This document shows, piece after piece, positions 1-7,692 of a stretch of DNA of 64,000 nt. Within the stretch, counting starts at the first letter, position 1; each line of letters begins with the position of its first letter. Location: positions 124,001 to 188,000 of the forward strand of contig NZ_CP070226.1 in the NCBI RefSeq assembly GCF_021631985.1, given 5' to 3'. A model generated the notes under the pieces. That model saw only the letters and a list, made by a program, of their open reading frames with translations, ran no database searches and was not told the DNA's origin. Origin of the DNA: Sandaracinus amylolyticus (GTDB taxonomy: Bacteria > Myxococcota_A > Polyangia > Polyangiales > Sandaracinaceae). Position numbers and translations under genes: made by a program.

Positions 1-586
1 GATCCATCACACGCACCTCGCGCTGCTCGAGCTCGGCGATGCGCGTGTCCTTGTCGGCGAGCAGCCGCCGATCGTGCGCGAGGTATTCGCCCACCGTACC
101 AACGAGGAGCCGCTCGCGGTTCTCGAGGTGCCGCATCATCTGCGCGAGCAGACCGCGCAGCGATGCGTCGGCGTCGACGACGAGCTCGCCGCGCAGGGCG
201 TCGTCGGAGGCATCGTTCGCGGGCGCGGTCGGGCCGGAGACGCGCACCGGCATCCGTGCATAGGGCGCGTACTCGGGCCCGTAGTGGACGACCACCTCGT
301 AGAGCTGAGCGCGGCCCGGAAACGCGCTCGCGTGATCGCACACGGTCGACCAGACCTCGGCGGCGAGCTCGGCAGCGACCGGCTGATCGCCGAGCGGCCA
401 GTGCGAGACCGTTTTCGACCGGCCGTTGTGCCAGAGATGCAAGAGCGTCAGGCGCGAAGGTCGGCCCGCGTCCACGATGTCCGCGCTGAGCGCGCGCGCG
501 AGCCACGGACCGAAGTGCTCCGGCACTCGCCTCGCCAATGCCTGAGGGTGGAGCTCGGAATCGCCCGAAAGCGGAACGATACTCAC
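1..586 (-). CDS. Hypothetical protein, N-terminal part (runs off window)
   Basis: Only the first 195 codons are inside the window. The GTG start at 586 overlaps the stop of the M23 peptidase gene by four bases (GTGA), so the two are translationally coupled. The visible part has a globular region with Trp and His (LWHNGRSKTVSHWPLG) and ends in a charged heptad-like stretch (LADKDTRIAELEQREVRV) that suggests a coiled coil near the left edge. I do not recognise the family. Its place as the last visible gene of the 1-7302 operon suggests a structural or accessory role in the same system, which is inference. Confidence 0.72.
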   Translation of the reverse strand, partial: MSIVPLSGDSELHPQALARRVPEHFGPWLARALSADIVDAGRPSRLTLLHLWHNGRSKTVSHWPLGDQPVAAELAAEVWSTVCDHASAFPGRAQLYEVVVHYGPEYAPYARMPVRVSGPTAPANDASDDALRGELVVDADASLRGLLAQMMRHLENRERLLVGTVGEYLAHDRRLLADKDTRIAELEQREVRVMD

Positions 587-1872
587 GTCGTCATCCTCCC
601 AACGAGGTACAGACCACCCACCACAGCAACGGCGACACCGACGACCGTCGCCGTCGTCGCGATCGACCTCGCCGCATCGCGAACACCGTCTCCCGCGCCG
701 TTTGCGAGGCTCTCGATCGGTCCTCGTAGGGGTCGCAGTGCCGGCAGCGACGGCGCCGTCAGCTCGACGCCGCGCGCGTGTGCTCGCGCGCGCCAGTCCT
801 CGAGCGCCGTCGCGTACGACTCGACACGGGTCGCGACTTCGTCAGCGAGGCGCCGCGTGAGCGGCGCGTCGGGCCCGCGCTCGCGGTAGAGCGCGAGCCA
901 GCTCTCGCGCCACGACTTCCAGTTCTGCAAGAAGTCGAACGGAATCACCTGGCGGTAGTAGGCGCGCAGCAGGTCGCGACTCAGCGCATCGATCGACGCG
1001 TGCACCTCGCGCATGCGTGCCTCGACGTGCCCCGGCCACTGAATGCCGACGTGCGCGGCGTGCGTATCGCGCTCATTGGGCGGCCCCTCATCCATCCCAT
1101 CGCGCACATCCGGCAGCGGCTCGATGGACACGACGGGGTAAGGGGAGGGCGCGAGCGCACCAGCTCGCGCGGACATCGACGGTCGCGACGCCACACGCCC
1201 GTGCGTGCATCGATCCGCCGCTGAGCCCGGCACGATCGAAAACCGCCCGGCGTGCTCGCCCCACGGGAGCACCGGCCCCGCGATCCCGAACGTCGCGAGG
1301 TACTCGAGCGGATTGACCCACACAGATCTGAACCGCACCGGCTCGAGCGGGTCGATGCGCGGGCCGGGATACGGCGAGCCTTCGACGACGCGACGCCCGT
1401 TGTACGAGATGGCGCGCGACCGCAGTCGCGCACGGAGCTCGAGCGGGACCTGTCGCCGCACCTCGAAGTGCAGGTGCGCGCCCATTGTTGCGAACCTGCC
1501 CGAGCTCGTGCGACCAACCTCCGCGATCAGATCGCCGTGCTGCACGACCGCACCGGCCTCGACGTGCCGCCGCGACAGGTGCGCGTAGTGCGTGAACACG
1601 CCGTCCTGCTCGTGCCAGAGCACGATGCTCACGCCGTAGCCGCCGAAGCCCGGCGAGCCGTCGGGAACGGAGATGACACAGACGCCATCACGCACCGCGT
1701 AAACGGGCGTCCCGACGCCACCGAGGAGGTCCAGGCCGGCGTGCCAACGCCACCCGCTCGGACGCCGGCGCCAGCCGACCACCGTCGTCATCCGCATCCG
1801 CTCGATCGCGATCGGCGGATGCGCAGAGCACGTCGGCTGCGAGAGCCACGGCGCATCGCGGAACAGCGTCAT
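583..1872 (-). CDS. M23 (LytM-type) metallopeptidase domain protein
   Basis: About 429 residues. An M23 peptidoglycan endopeptidase domain lies near the N-terminus: HAGLD gives candidate zinc ligands H44 and D48, THYAHLS follows at 94-100, and GAHLHFEV carries H133 and H135. The spacing fits LytM-family enzymes that cut peptide cross-bridges in the cell wall. The remaining ~250 residues are not recognised and end in a hydrophobic segment (TVVGVAVAVVGGLYLVG) that could anchor the protein. No signal peptide is visible. The ATG at 1872 overlaps the upstream gene's stop (1869), and the open frame extending further upstream has shadow composition. In this operon it could act as a virion-type or secreted wall-opening enzyme. 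Confidence 0.88.
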   Translation of the reverse strand: MTLFRDAPWLSQPTCSAHPPIAIERMRMTTVVGWRRRPSGWRWHAGLDLLGGVGTPVYAVRDGVCVISVPDGSPGFGGYGVSIVLWHEQDGVFTHYAHLSRRHVEAGAVVQHGDLIAEVGRTSSGRFATMGAHLHFEVRRQVPLELRARLRSRAISYNGRRVVEGSPYPGPRIDPLEPVRFRSVWVNPLEYLATFGIAGPVLPWGEHAGRFSIVPGSAADRCTHGRVASRPSMSARAGALAPSPYPVVSIEPLPDVRDGMDEGPPNERDTHAAHVGIQWPGHVEARMREVHASIDALSRDLLRAYYRQVIPFDFLQNWKSWRESWLALYRERGPDAPLTRRLADEVATRVESYATALEDWRARAHARGVELTAPSLPALRPLRGPIESLANGAGDGVRDAARSIATTATVVGVAVAVVGGLYLVGRMTT

Positions 1873-2546
1873 AGCGCCAGCTCGAAGCAGCACACGCACG
1901 GCGCAGGCTCGGGCGTCGCGATCGTCACCTGCGCCGCGCCATTCGGCACCGGCACGAGCGGAGGTTCGACGTCCGCTGTGACCTCGATGCGAGCGAGCTC
2001 TTCGAGCGCACGATCGATGAAAGAGATCGCCATCGGCACGCGGCGCGCGGGCCCGCGCAATGCGCGTAGATACGCGGCGAACGGCGGCAGATCGATCGAG
2101 GCTTGGAACGCGCCACCTGCAGCGGCTTCGGTGCTCGTGTAGAGGGTGCGACGCGGAGACGATGAGCTCGCCGCCCCGTAGCCGGCGAACGCACCCACGC
2201 GATAGCGCGGAGCCGGAACATCCGTCGGGCCATCGACACGCGCCGACACGTGCAGGCCCGACGCGCAGACGGTGAACTGAGCGCCGCGCACGAAGTCGAC
2301 TTCCGCGGTCGCGACAGCGGGTCCGACACCCCACTGAACCTCGGCGACCACATGAGTTCCCGGCAGAATGATCGTCGTCGCAATAGGGTCGGCGAGCTCG
2401 GGACCGACGAGGCACACGGTGACGACGCGCGTCGCCGCCTCATCGCCGCCGGGGAGACGGATGAGCTGTTCGCGATGACCGGGCCACACCTCAGCGGAAC
2501 GACCGATCGCGCCGTGCTCGAGGAGCTCGGAGTAATCGCCGCGCAT
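1869..2546 (-). CDS. Hypothetical beta-rich protein
   Basis: 225 residues from an ATG at 2546 (MRGDYSELLEHG). Composition is beta-rich with alternating hydrophobic residues and no signal peptide. The C-terminus holds a Cys pair (PCVCCFELAL). The family is not recognised. It overlaps the downstream M23 gene by four bases and follows the 152-residue gene by 19 bases, so it is part of the same transcript. A structural, spike-like or minor particle protein is one possibility given the neighbours, but nothing in the sequence proves it. Confidence 0.75.
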   Translation of the reverse strand: MRGDYSELLEHGAIGRSAEVWPGHREQLIRLPGGDEAATRVVTVCLVGPELADPIATTIILPGTHVVAEVQWGVGPAVATAEVDFVRGAQFTVCASGLHVSARVDGPTDVPAPRYRVGAFAGYGAASSSSPRRTLYTSTEAAAGGAFQASIDLPPFAAYLRALRGPARRVPMAISFIDRALEELARIEVTADVEPPLVPVPNGAAQVTIATPEPAPCVCCFELAL

Positions 2547-2565
2547 GTTCGCTCCTCTGCACGCG

Positions 2566-3024
2566 CTACTGCGGTTGTCGCGCAGCGAGCACCACGTCGC
2601 GCGCGGCAACCCGCATCACGAGCACGTCGACTTCGAACGCGCACGGCGGCGCTTCCAAGCTCGCATCCGGCCCTTCGCCCACGCGCAGCCACGGCCACGC
2701 GTAGACCGCGATCGCTCCATCGTCGCGGTGCTCGACCTCGAGTTGTTCGACGTACGGATACGCGCTCGGCCGCACTGTCTGGACCGTCACGAACGAGTCG
2801 CCAGGGTCGAGCTGAGAGAAGCGCGAGAGCCGCAGGTGCACCGCTGCGGCTCCATCGAGCGCCCAGGGGCGAGCGAGGCCCTCGACGCTCCAGGGGCGCA
2901 CGAGCTCACCGTTCGGCTCGAAGCCTTCCGTGCGCAACACACGAACGTTCGATCCACCTCCGGGCGTCTGCTCGACGCGCACGCGCGCGCAGGCCCACAG
3001 GGCATCGCGAAGCAAAATCGGCAT
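2566..3024 (-). CDS. Hypothetical protein in virion-like operon
   Basis: 152 residues starting MPILLRDALWACARVRVE. The sequence is beta-rich, with several Trp and Tyr (VEQLEVEHRDDGAIAVYAWP), no signal peptide and no transmembrane segment. The family is not recognised. It sits 27 bases after the preceding gene and 19 before the next. Together with the 225-residue neighbour it forms a pair of beta-rich proteins between the helical and enzymatic members of the operon. Confidence 0.72.
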   Translation of the reverse strand: MPILLRDALWACARVRVEQTPGGGSNVRVLRTEGFEPNGELVRPWSVEGLARPWALDGAAAVHLRLSRFSQLDPGDSFVTVQTVRPSAYPYVEQLEVEHRDDGAIAVYAWPWLRVGEGPDASLEAPPCAFEVDVLVMRVAARDVVLAARQPQ

Positions 3025-3051
3025 TGGTTCTCCTTCGGGTTGAGAGCGGCG

Positions 3052-3918
3052 TTAGAAGCCGGAGGCCATCGGGGATCGCCAAAGCCAGCGCGCGCCTTCC
3101 CATGCGCCCGCGGTCGCCGCGTCGCGGTACTGCTCGCCGACGCCGACGCGAACGGCGGCCTCGTACGCGGCGCGATGCTCCACAGGCGTCCGGCTCTCGG
3201 GCGGGACGTCGCGCCACGACTCGCGCACCTCCGGTGCGTCGCCCACTGGGCTCGATGACGGAGGCGGCGGGGGCGGGAAGGGCGGAACCGCGCCCGCACG
3301 ACCGCCGAACAGACCGGAGAACAGACCGACCAGGTCCCCGAACGTCTGCTGTGGCCTCGATGATGCCGCCGGTGCCGATGCCGGCTGAGGAGCGCGAGCT
3401 CGCGCGCGCGCCGATCGCGCTGCACGCTGCGCGCCGTATGCGGTCGCGAGCACGGCGATAGTTTGACCTGCGAGCGGATTGCCGCGACGCGCAGACGCCG
3501 CGAGCGTTCCGAGATTCGCGAGCGCGCGCGGGTCACCGCGGCTTCCGCGGTCGAGAAGCGTCGTCGCCGCTCTCATCGTGTCCGCCGCAACCGGCCCGAC
3601 ACCGGGCACCATCGACACGAGCGAGTGTACGATCGGCTGGCGAACGACATCGCTCGTCACGCGCGCGACGTCGCGCACCGCGCGCGACTGCGCGAGCTGC
3701 CGTGCAGTGCGCGCGGTCTGACGAAACACCTGCCCGAAGTCGAAGCCGGCCGCCGCAGCTCGCGTCGCGAGCGCATGCGCGATGGTGTTCTCGTCCGCGC
3801 TCGCGGCGAAGCGAACGGGACCGTCAGCGGTCTCGAGCGTCGCGATCGCAATCCATCGGGACCCGTCCCGACGCACCGTGATCCGGCACGGGTACTCTCC
3901 CACGTAGAGAGGCCGCAT
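3052..3918 (-). CDS. Helical protein with PG-G-type hydrophobic core and Pro-rich linker
   Basis: 288 residues. The N-terminal ~55 residues form a small beta domain (MRPLYVGEYPCRITVRRDG). A helical part follows with the signature SLVSMVPGVGPVAADTM and two similar short units, GDPRALANLGTLA and GNPLAGQTIAVLA, suggesting an internal repeat of a helical hairpin. Then comes a Pro-rich linker (PPFPPPPPP near 215-224) and a C-terminal segment with Trp. From memory the paired hydrophobic and repeat pattern occurs next to small beta-barrel proteins in uncharacterised virus-like clusters; that recollection needs a search. Co-transcribed with its neighbours (spacing 18 and 27 bases). Confidence 0.78.
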   Translation of the reverse strand: MRPLYVGEYPCRITVRRDGSRWIAIATLETADGPVRFAASADENTIAHALATRAAAAGFDFGQVFRQTARTARQLAQSRAVRDVARVTSDVVRQPIVHSLVSMVPGVGPVAADTMRAATTLLDRGSRGDPRALANLGTLAASARRGNPLAGQTIAVLATAYGAQRAARSARARARAPQPASAPAASSRPQQTFGDLVGLFSGLFGGRAGAVPPFPPPPPPSSSPVGDAPEVRESWRDVPPESRTPVEHRAAYEAAVRVGVGEQYRDAATAGAWEGARWLWRSPMASGF

Positions 3919-3936
3919 CGTCGTCTTCCTCGCTCC

Positions 3937-5049
3937 TCACGCCCGACCGGGCGGCTGATAGGAAACGGTCTCGCGCGGCGCGAAGAGCGGCGCGGGTGCG
4001 TTTCGGACTCCGAAGTACACGAGCGCGCCCCTCGTGGTGCCTCCGTAGAGGCCATCCGCCTGCAAGCCCGCCGCACGCTGGAACCGCTGCAGCTTCTGCC
4101 TCGAATACACGAAGCCCTGCCGCGCGATCTCGGCCCCCATCTGCGGCGCCAGACGCCGAGCGAGCGCGAGGTCCACACCCGCACCACCAGGCGCGTTCAC
4201 GTTCTGGCGACGCGCTTCCGCATCGGGCCGCGATGGCTCCGACGTCGACGATGGTGCCGGCGCGCGGTGATCGGTGCGTCGAGGCGGCTCGGCCGCTGGC
4301 GGGGCCGGAGCCGCAGCGGGCGATGCAGGCGGCGCGGGCGATGCGGTCGTCGACCGTGACGGCGAAACATCAGTCGCGGGTGACGCAGGCGGAAGGTCCG
4401 CCGACATCGACGACGATGCAGGCGCAGCCGATCCCGGCGGAGGCGGCGAAACGGCTGAACGCTCCAGGTACGCGGCGCGCTGCTCGAACGCATCCGCGAG
4501 ACGCGGGTAGCCGCGTGCACGCAGTTCGGGCGCGAAGCGTCGAAGATCGGACGCGCTCGCGACGCGCATCGCGCGGCCGAACTCCTCGCGCGATGCCGCG
4601 TCGAGCCGCGCGAGTTCGCCCTCGAGCAGGTCGTCGCTGGTCGCACCTGCGGCCGGCGCGGACGTCTCACGCTCACGCGGCGGAGGCGGCGGGATCGCGG
4701 GCGCCGGAGCGCTCGGCAAAGGCTGAGCCGGCGCGATCGCAGCCGGCGCCGACGACGACTGCGCCGCCTCGGCGCGCCGCTCTGCGGCGATTAATCGCAA
4801 GGTCACGGCGGATGAGTGCCATCCTCGCGTCTCGAGCTGCTCCGCAACTTCCTCGATCTGCTCAGGCGACGGGCGCGAGGCGAGCCACGGCTCGAGCCGC
4901 GCGAGGAAATCGTTCATGAGCACCGAGTTCGGCGCTGCCGGCGGCAGCGCAGGCGGCGACGCAGAAGCAGGGGCAGGACGACGACTCGCGACCGCGACCA
5001 ACGCGGCCAACGCGCCGCCGCCCAAGAGCAGCAGCGGGATCGGACTCAT
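3937..5049 (-). CDS. Membrane-anchored Pro-rich protein with peptidoglycan-binding-like C-terminus
   Basis: 370 residues. The N-terminus is a single membrane anchor (PLLLLGGGALAALVAVASRR). Two short helical units resembling each other (EEVAEQLETRGWHSSAVTLR and RRFAPELRARGYPRLADAFE) are separated by long Ala/Pro/Ser linkers that would span the periplasm or wall. Residues ~330-352 (LQRFQRAAGLQADGLYGGTT) match the core of the PG_binding_1 fold. A tether that positions the particle or the M23 enzyme on peptidoglycan would fit. It starts 3 bases after the transglutaminase-like gene. Confidence 0.8.
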   Translation of the reverse strand: MSPIPLLLLGGGALAALVAVASRRPAPASASPPALPPAAPNSVLMNDFLARLEPWLASRPSPEQIEEVAEQLETRGWHSSAVTLRLIAAERRAEAAQSSSAPAAIAPAQPLPSAPAPAIPPPPPRERETSAPAAGATSDDLLEGELARLDAASREEFGRAMRVASASDLRRFAPELRARGYPRLADAFEQRAAYLERSAVSPPPPGSAAPASSSMSADLPPASPATDVSPSRSTTASPAPPASPAAAPAPPAAEPPRRTDHRAPAPSSTSEPSRPDAEARRQNVNAPGGAGVDLALARRLAPQMGAEIARQGFVYSRQKLQRFQRAAGLQADGLYGGTTRGALVYFGVRNAPAPLFAPRETVSYQPPGRA

Positions 5050-5052
5050 GGC

Positions 5053-5844
5053 TCAGACCTCCAGGCTCATCCCCATGCCGAGCAGCGCTGACGGGTCCTC
5101 AATCGAACCATCCGGTCGACGGACCACGATGTGATAGAGGCTGAACCGCCCCCGATCGTCGACGTGCCCCTGCTCGTTGAATCGCGTGAATCGAAAGTCC
5201 GGACGCGCCTGGATTCCCTCGCGCACGACGAGGTCACCCACGCGACCGCACGACAGGTCTTCGCAGTCGCCAAACCCCTGCTCGATGAGGCTCGGCAACG
5301 CCTGCCATCGCTCTTGTGGCAACGGCTCGGCGCGATAGACCACGCCGGACTCGTAGAGTGACGGGGTCTGCGGATACTCCCGCAGATACAGCGTATTGAT
5401 GGCCGACAGCGCCATTAGCATCGCCCGCAGCGATCGCTCGCTTCGCGCGCGCGCCGCTTCGGACTCGAACAGTTTGACCGTCAGCGCGATCGACGATGTC
5501 GGCCGACCCACGAACATCGCCTGCGCCGCACCCTCTGCTGCACGCAGCTCGGCGGCGGGGTCGCGGCCGGCGACGATTCGATCCGCTGCGCGCCAACATG
5601 CGCGCTCGATCGGTCCCGCAGCTCCCGTCGCGAGTAGGTGCGGGACCGAGCCCCACTCGCCGCCGTCTTCACCAGACGCGAGACGATCGCCAAGCACTGA
5701 GAAGCGCGCGTCCCGATGCTCACGCAGGTACGCCGCGTTGACCTCCGCGAGCGCCCTCACCAGCACCGACAGCGCTCGCTCCCGATAGCGACGCGCGCGC
5801 ACGTCGTCGTCGCGAAGTGCGCAGTCGAACACCACGCGACGCAT
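5053..5844 (-). CDS. Transglutaminase-like protein with internal duplication
   Basis: 263 residues. The C-terminal half has a credible Cys-His-Asp triad of the transglutaminase/papain-like fold: C194 in FGDCEDLS, H238 in LYHIVV and D250 in SIEDPSALLG. The N-terminal half looks like a degenerate repeat: VRALAEVNAAYLREHRDA parallels MALSAINTLYLREYPQTP, and WGSVPHLLATGAAGPIE parallels WQALPSLIEQGFGDCED, with the Cys position lost. There is no signal peptide. The enzyme could cross-link or hydrolyse a structural protein of the operon. It lies 12 bases after the beta-rich protein and 3 before the next gene. Confidence 0.8.
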   Translation of the reverse strand: MRRVVFDCALRDDDVRARRYRERALSVLVRALAEVNAAYLREHRDARFSVLGDRLASGEDGGEWGSVPHLLATGAAGPIERACWRAADRIVAGRDPAAELRAAEGAAQAMFVGRPTSSIALTVKLFESEAARARSERSLRAMLMALSAINTLYLREYPQTPSLYESGVVYRAEPLPQERWQALPSLIEQGFGDCEDLSCGRVGDLVVREGIQARPDFRFTRFNEQGHVDDRGRFSLYHIVVRRPDGSIEDPSALLGMGMSLEV

Positions 5845-5856
5845 CGCGGCCCGAGC

Positions 5857-6696
5857 TCACTCCTCGGCCCACCCGAACACCGAGCCGATGAAGCGGCGAT
5901 CGGCCGTGCCGATGTTCTGGACGGCGATCGAGATCTGCTTTCCCAGCTCGCAGACCTGGCCTCCGAACGTGCCGACCTTCGACAGCTCCGAGTACACGAT
6001 CGCAGGCGTCATCGACTGCGACCCTGCGCGCTGCGGGTTCTTGCCGACCGTCAGCTCGCAGACGAAGTCGTTGCCGATCGTGCTCGGAATGACGAGCTGG
6101 TCGACCTCGAATCGCTTCACCTGCGGGTGCACCGCGATCGTGATGAGCTGTCCCGGCGTGAGCGGCGTCTCGGACGAGAAGTTCAACGGAATGCGGTCCT
6201 CCGGCCGACGGGAACGCGCACCGCGCGTCGGCACCGGACTGCGGGCAGCCGACGCAAGACGCGCGACGGCCTGCGCGGCGCGCTGCGGCGGCACGGCCGG
6301 ACGCATCGGCACCGGGGAGATCGCACGCGGCGCGAGCGGCGGACGCGCCGCCGGACGCATCGGCATCGGCACGGGGCGTCCGAGCCGGCGCACCGGCATC
6401 GGACGACGACGACGCGCAGCGCCGACCGACGCAGCGAGCACGTCTTCGACCGTCGGAGCTCCGGCATACGCCTCGTCGTCGTACCCGACGAAGCCCTCGC
6501 CGCCGTACCCGTCGCCCGGGAACGCCTCACCGCCGTAGCCGTAGCCCTCGAGCGCCGAGAGCAGCTCCGCTCCGGAAGCGAAGCCCTGCTCCTGCGCGAT
6601 CCAGTCCAGAGCTCCGGCGATCGCGGCGTAATCCTCGGCGCCGCCGACCTCGAAATAGTCTCCTGCCGAAGCCGCGTAATCGTCTTCGAACATCAC
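5857..6696 (-). CDS. Candidate structural protein: acidic N-terminus, basic linker, beta-rich C-terminal domain
   Basis: 279 residues in three zones: an acidic Gly/Tyr-rich start (1-80), a very basic Arg/Pro linker (90-165) that could contact nucleic acid, and a compact beta-rich domain (170-279). The last domain has TPGQLITIAVHPQVKRF, DQLVIPSTIGNDFVCEL and ISIAVQNIGTADRRFIGSVF. A small beta-sandwich ending in a conserved N-G-RRF pattern is what I would expect of a small coat-like protein, but homology is not proven and ~110 residues is short for a classical jelly roll. It is the second gene of the operon, a common place for a highly expressed component. Confidence 0.75.
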   Translation of the reverse strand: MMFEDDYAASAGDYFEVGGAEDYAAIAGALDWIAQEQGFASGAELLSALEGYGYGGEAFPGDGYGGEGFVGYDDEAYAGAPTVEDVLAASVGAARRRRPMPVRRLGRPVPMPMRPAARPPLAPRAISPVPMRPAVPPQRAAQAVARLASAARSPVPTRGARSRRPEDRIPLNFSSETPLTPGQLITIAVHPQVKRFEVDQLVIPSTIGNDFVCELTVGKNPQRAGSQSMTPAIVYSELSKVGTFGGQVCELGKQISIAVQNIGTADRRFIGSVFGWAEE

Positions 6697-6744
6697 TCAC
6701 CCCGCTCGTGCTGGTGCCTGTGTCGTGACGCCTGCCGGCGTCGT

Positions 6745-7302
6745 TCAGCGCATGCGGCCGATTGCGTCGGCGAGCGCCATATCCGCGAGCATCACGCCCC
6801 GCGGCGGCGAATTGCCCGGAGGTAACACGTGCCCCTGCGCCGCCGCGCCGCCCCGCAGCTGCGGTGCCTGGGGCTGTTCGGGCGGAGGAAGCGCCGGTAC
6901 CGCGGGATCGGGCCGCGTTAGGCGACGCATCAGCGTCGCACCGGACGCAGCTCCCCATGAGCCCATCGCTCCATACGTGAACGCGAGCACGTGAGGCTTG
7001 TAGACGTTGTCCTTGTCCGACAGCGACATTGCCGTCGCCGTCAACAGACCGCCGACGCTCAACGCACCGTCGACGGGGATCCCCCACACCTCGCCCCACC
7101 CGTATTCGCGAAGACTGCCGAAGACCATCGACGAGCCGAAAACCTCCGTCGCTGCGACCAGGTTTCCCACGGCATCATCGACGTTTTCGCGCATCCCTTC
7201 GACGCGCTCACGCGCGGTCCTCATCACCGTCATCTGCGCGTCACGCGCTCGTGCGAGCGCGTTCTCCAGCGCGTCCACGTACTCGCGAGTAATCCCCGCC
7301 AT
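6745..7302 (-). CDS. Hydrophobic membrane-associated protein, first gene of operon
   Basis: 185 residues from an ATG at 7302, preceded by GGAGGC three bases upstream. An N-terminal amphipathic helix region (EYVDALENALARARDAQM) is followed by Gly/Ala-rich hydrophobic stretches (VDGALSVGGLLTATAMSL; HVLAFTYGAMGSWGAASG) that look membrane-inserting, then a Pro-rich tail. The family is not recognised. As the first gene of the 1-7302 operon it could be a membrane or pore component of the same apparatus. Confidence 0.75.
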   Translation of the reverse strand: MAGITREYVDALENALARARDAQMTVMRTARERVEGMRENVDDAVGNLVAATEVFGSSMVFGSLREYGWGEVWGIPVDGALSVGGLLTATAMSLSDKDNVYKPHVLAFTYGAMGSWGAASGATLMRRLTRPDPAVPALPPPEQPQAPQLRGGAAAQGHVLPPGNSPPRGVMLADMALADAIGRMR

Positions 7303-7692
7303 TGCGCCTCCAAGATGCCTGTCGACTCGCGATCTCAAAACACCAAGAACGTCCGTCGACTACCGTCTTTCGTGTTCTTGAGCGTGTCATTTGACTACGC
7401 AACATCGTTCGACGGACATGCCACAACAGCCGGGCCCCTCTCTCATCCGATCCCGCGGGACCGCTGCAATTTCGCGCCTCAGGACACGTTCTAGTTTCGC
7501 GCACTTAGATATCGCTTGCAGCAATCCGCGGGCCCCTCATGAGGGGCCCGGCGCGAATTGCTGCAATTCGCACCGGGATCGATTTTACATCCTGGAAACC
7601 CGAGCATGCATCCGAGCCCCTCGGACAGACCGAGTCTCGGCGCTCGCGACAGCGCGCAGCCGAGCTCTCGGTTCGGCCGACGGTAAGCGTCA
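7303..7692. other. Intergenic region upstream of the virion-like operon
   Basis: 390 bases without a gene. The part next to the operon start is AT-richer than its surroundings and has an inverted repeat CAAGAAC (7344-7350) / GTTCTTG (7375-7381). The other half holds the nested palindrome listed separately. It probably contains the operon promoter and the end of the ParB-like transcript. Confidence 0.5.
7516..7571. promoter_or_regulatory. Nested palindromes: possible operator, centromere-like site or terminator
   Basis: Outer arms TTGCAGCAAT (7516-7525) and ATTGCTGCAA (7557-7566) enclose a perfect 22-base palindrome at 7529-7550 with half-site CGGGCCCCTCA. A third inverted repeat, GCGAATTG / CAATTCGC (7553-7560 and 7564-7571), overlaps the right outer arm. 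Such stacked dyads are typical of protein-binding sites. The site lies directly downstream of a ParB/KorB-like gene, so a parS-like or operator role is possible. A strong transcription terminator is the main alternative, although no T tract follows. Confidence 0.6.

Noticed and set aside
1252-2142. 296-residue plus-strand frame opposite the M23 gene
   Set aside because: It is the antisense shadow of a gene with clear M23 motifs on the minus strand.
583-2415. 610-residue open frame covering the M23 gene
   Set aside because: The first ~180 residues are Arg/Ser-rich shadow of the overlapping 1869-2546 gene; the real start is the ATG at 1872.
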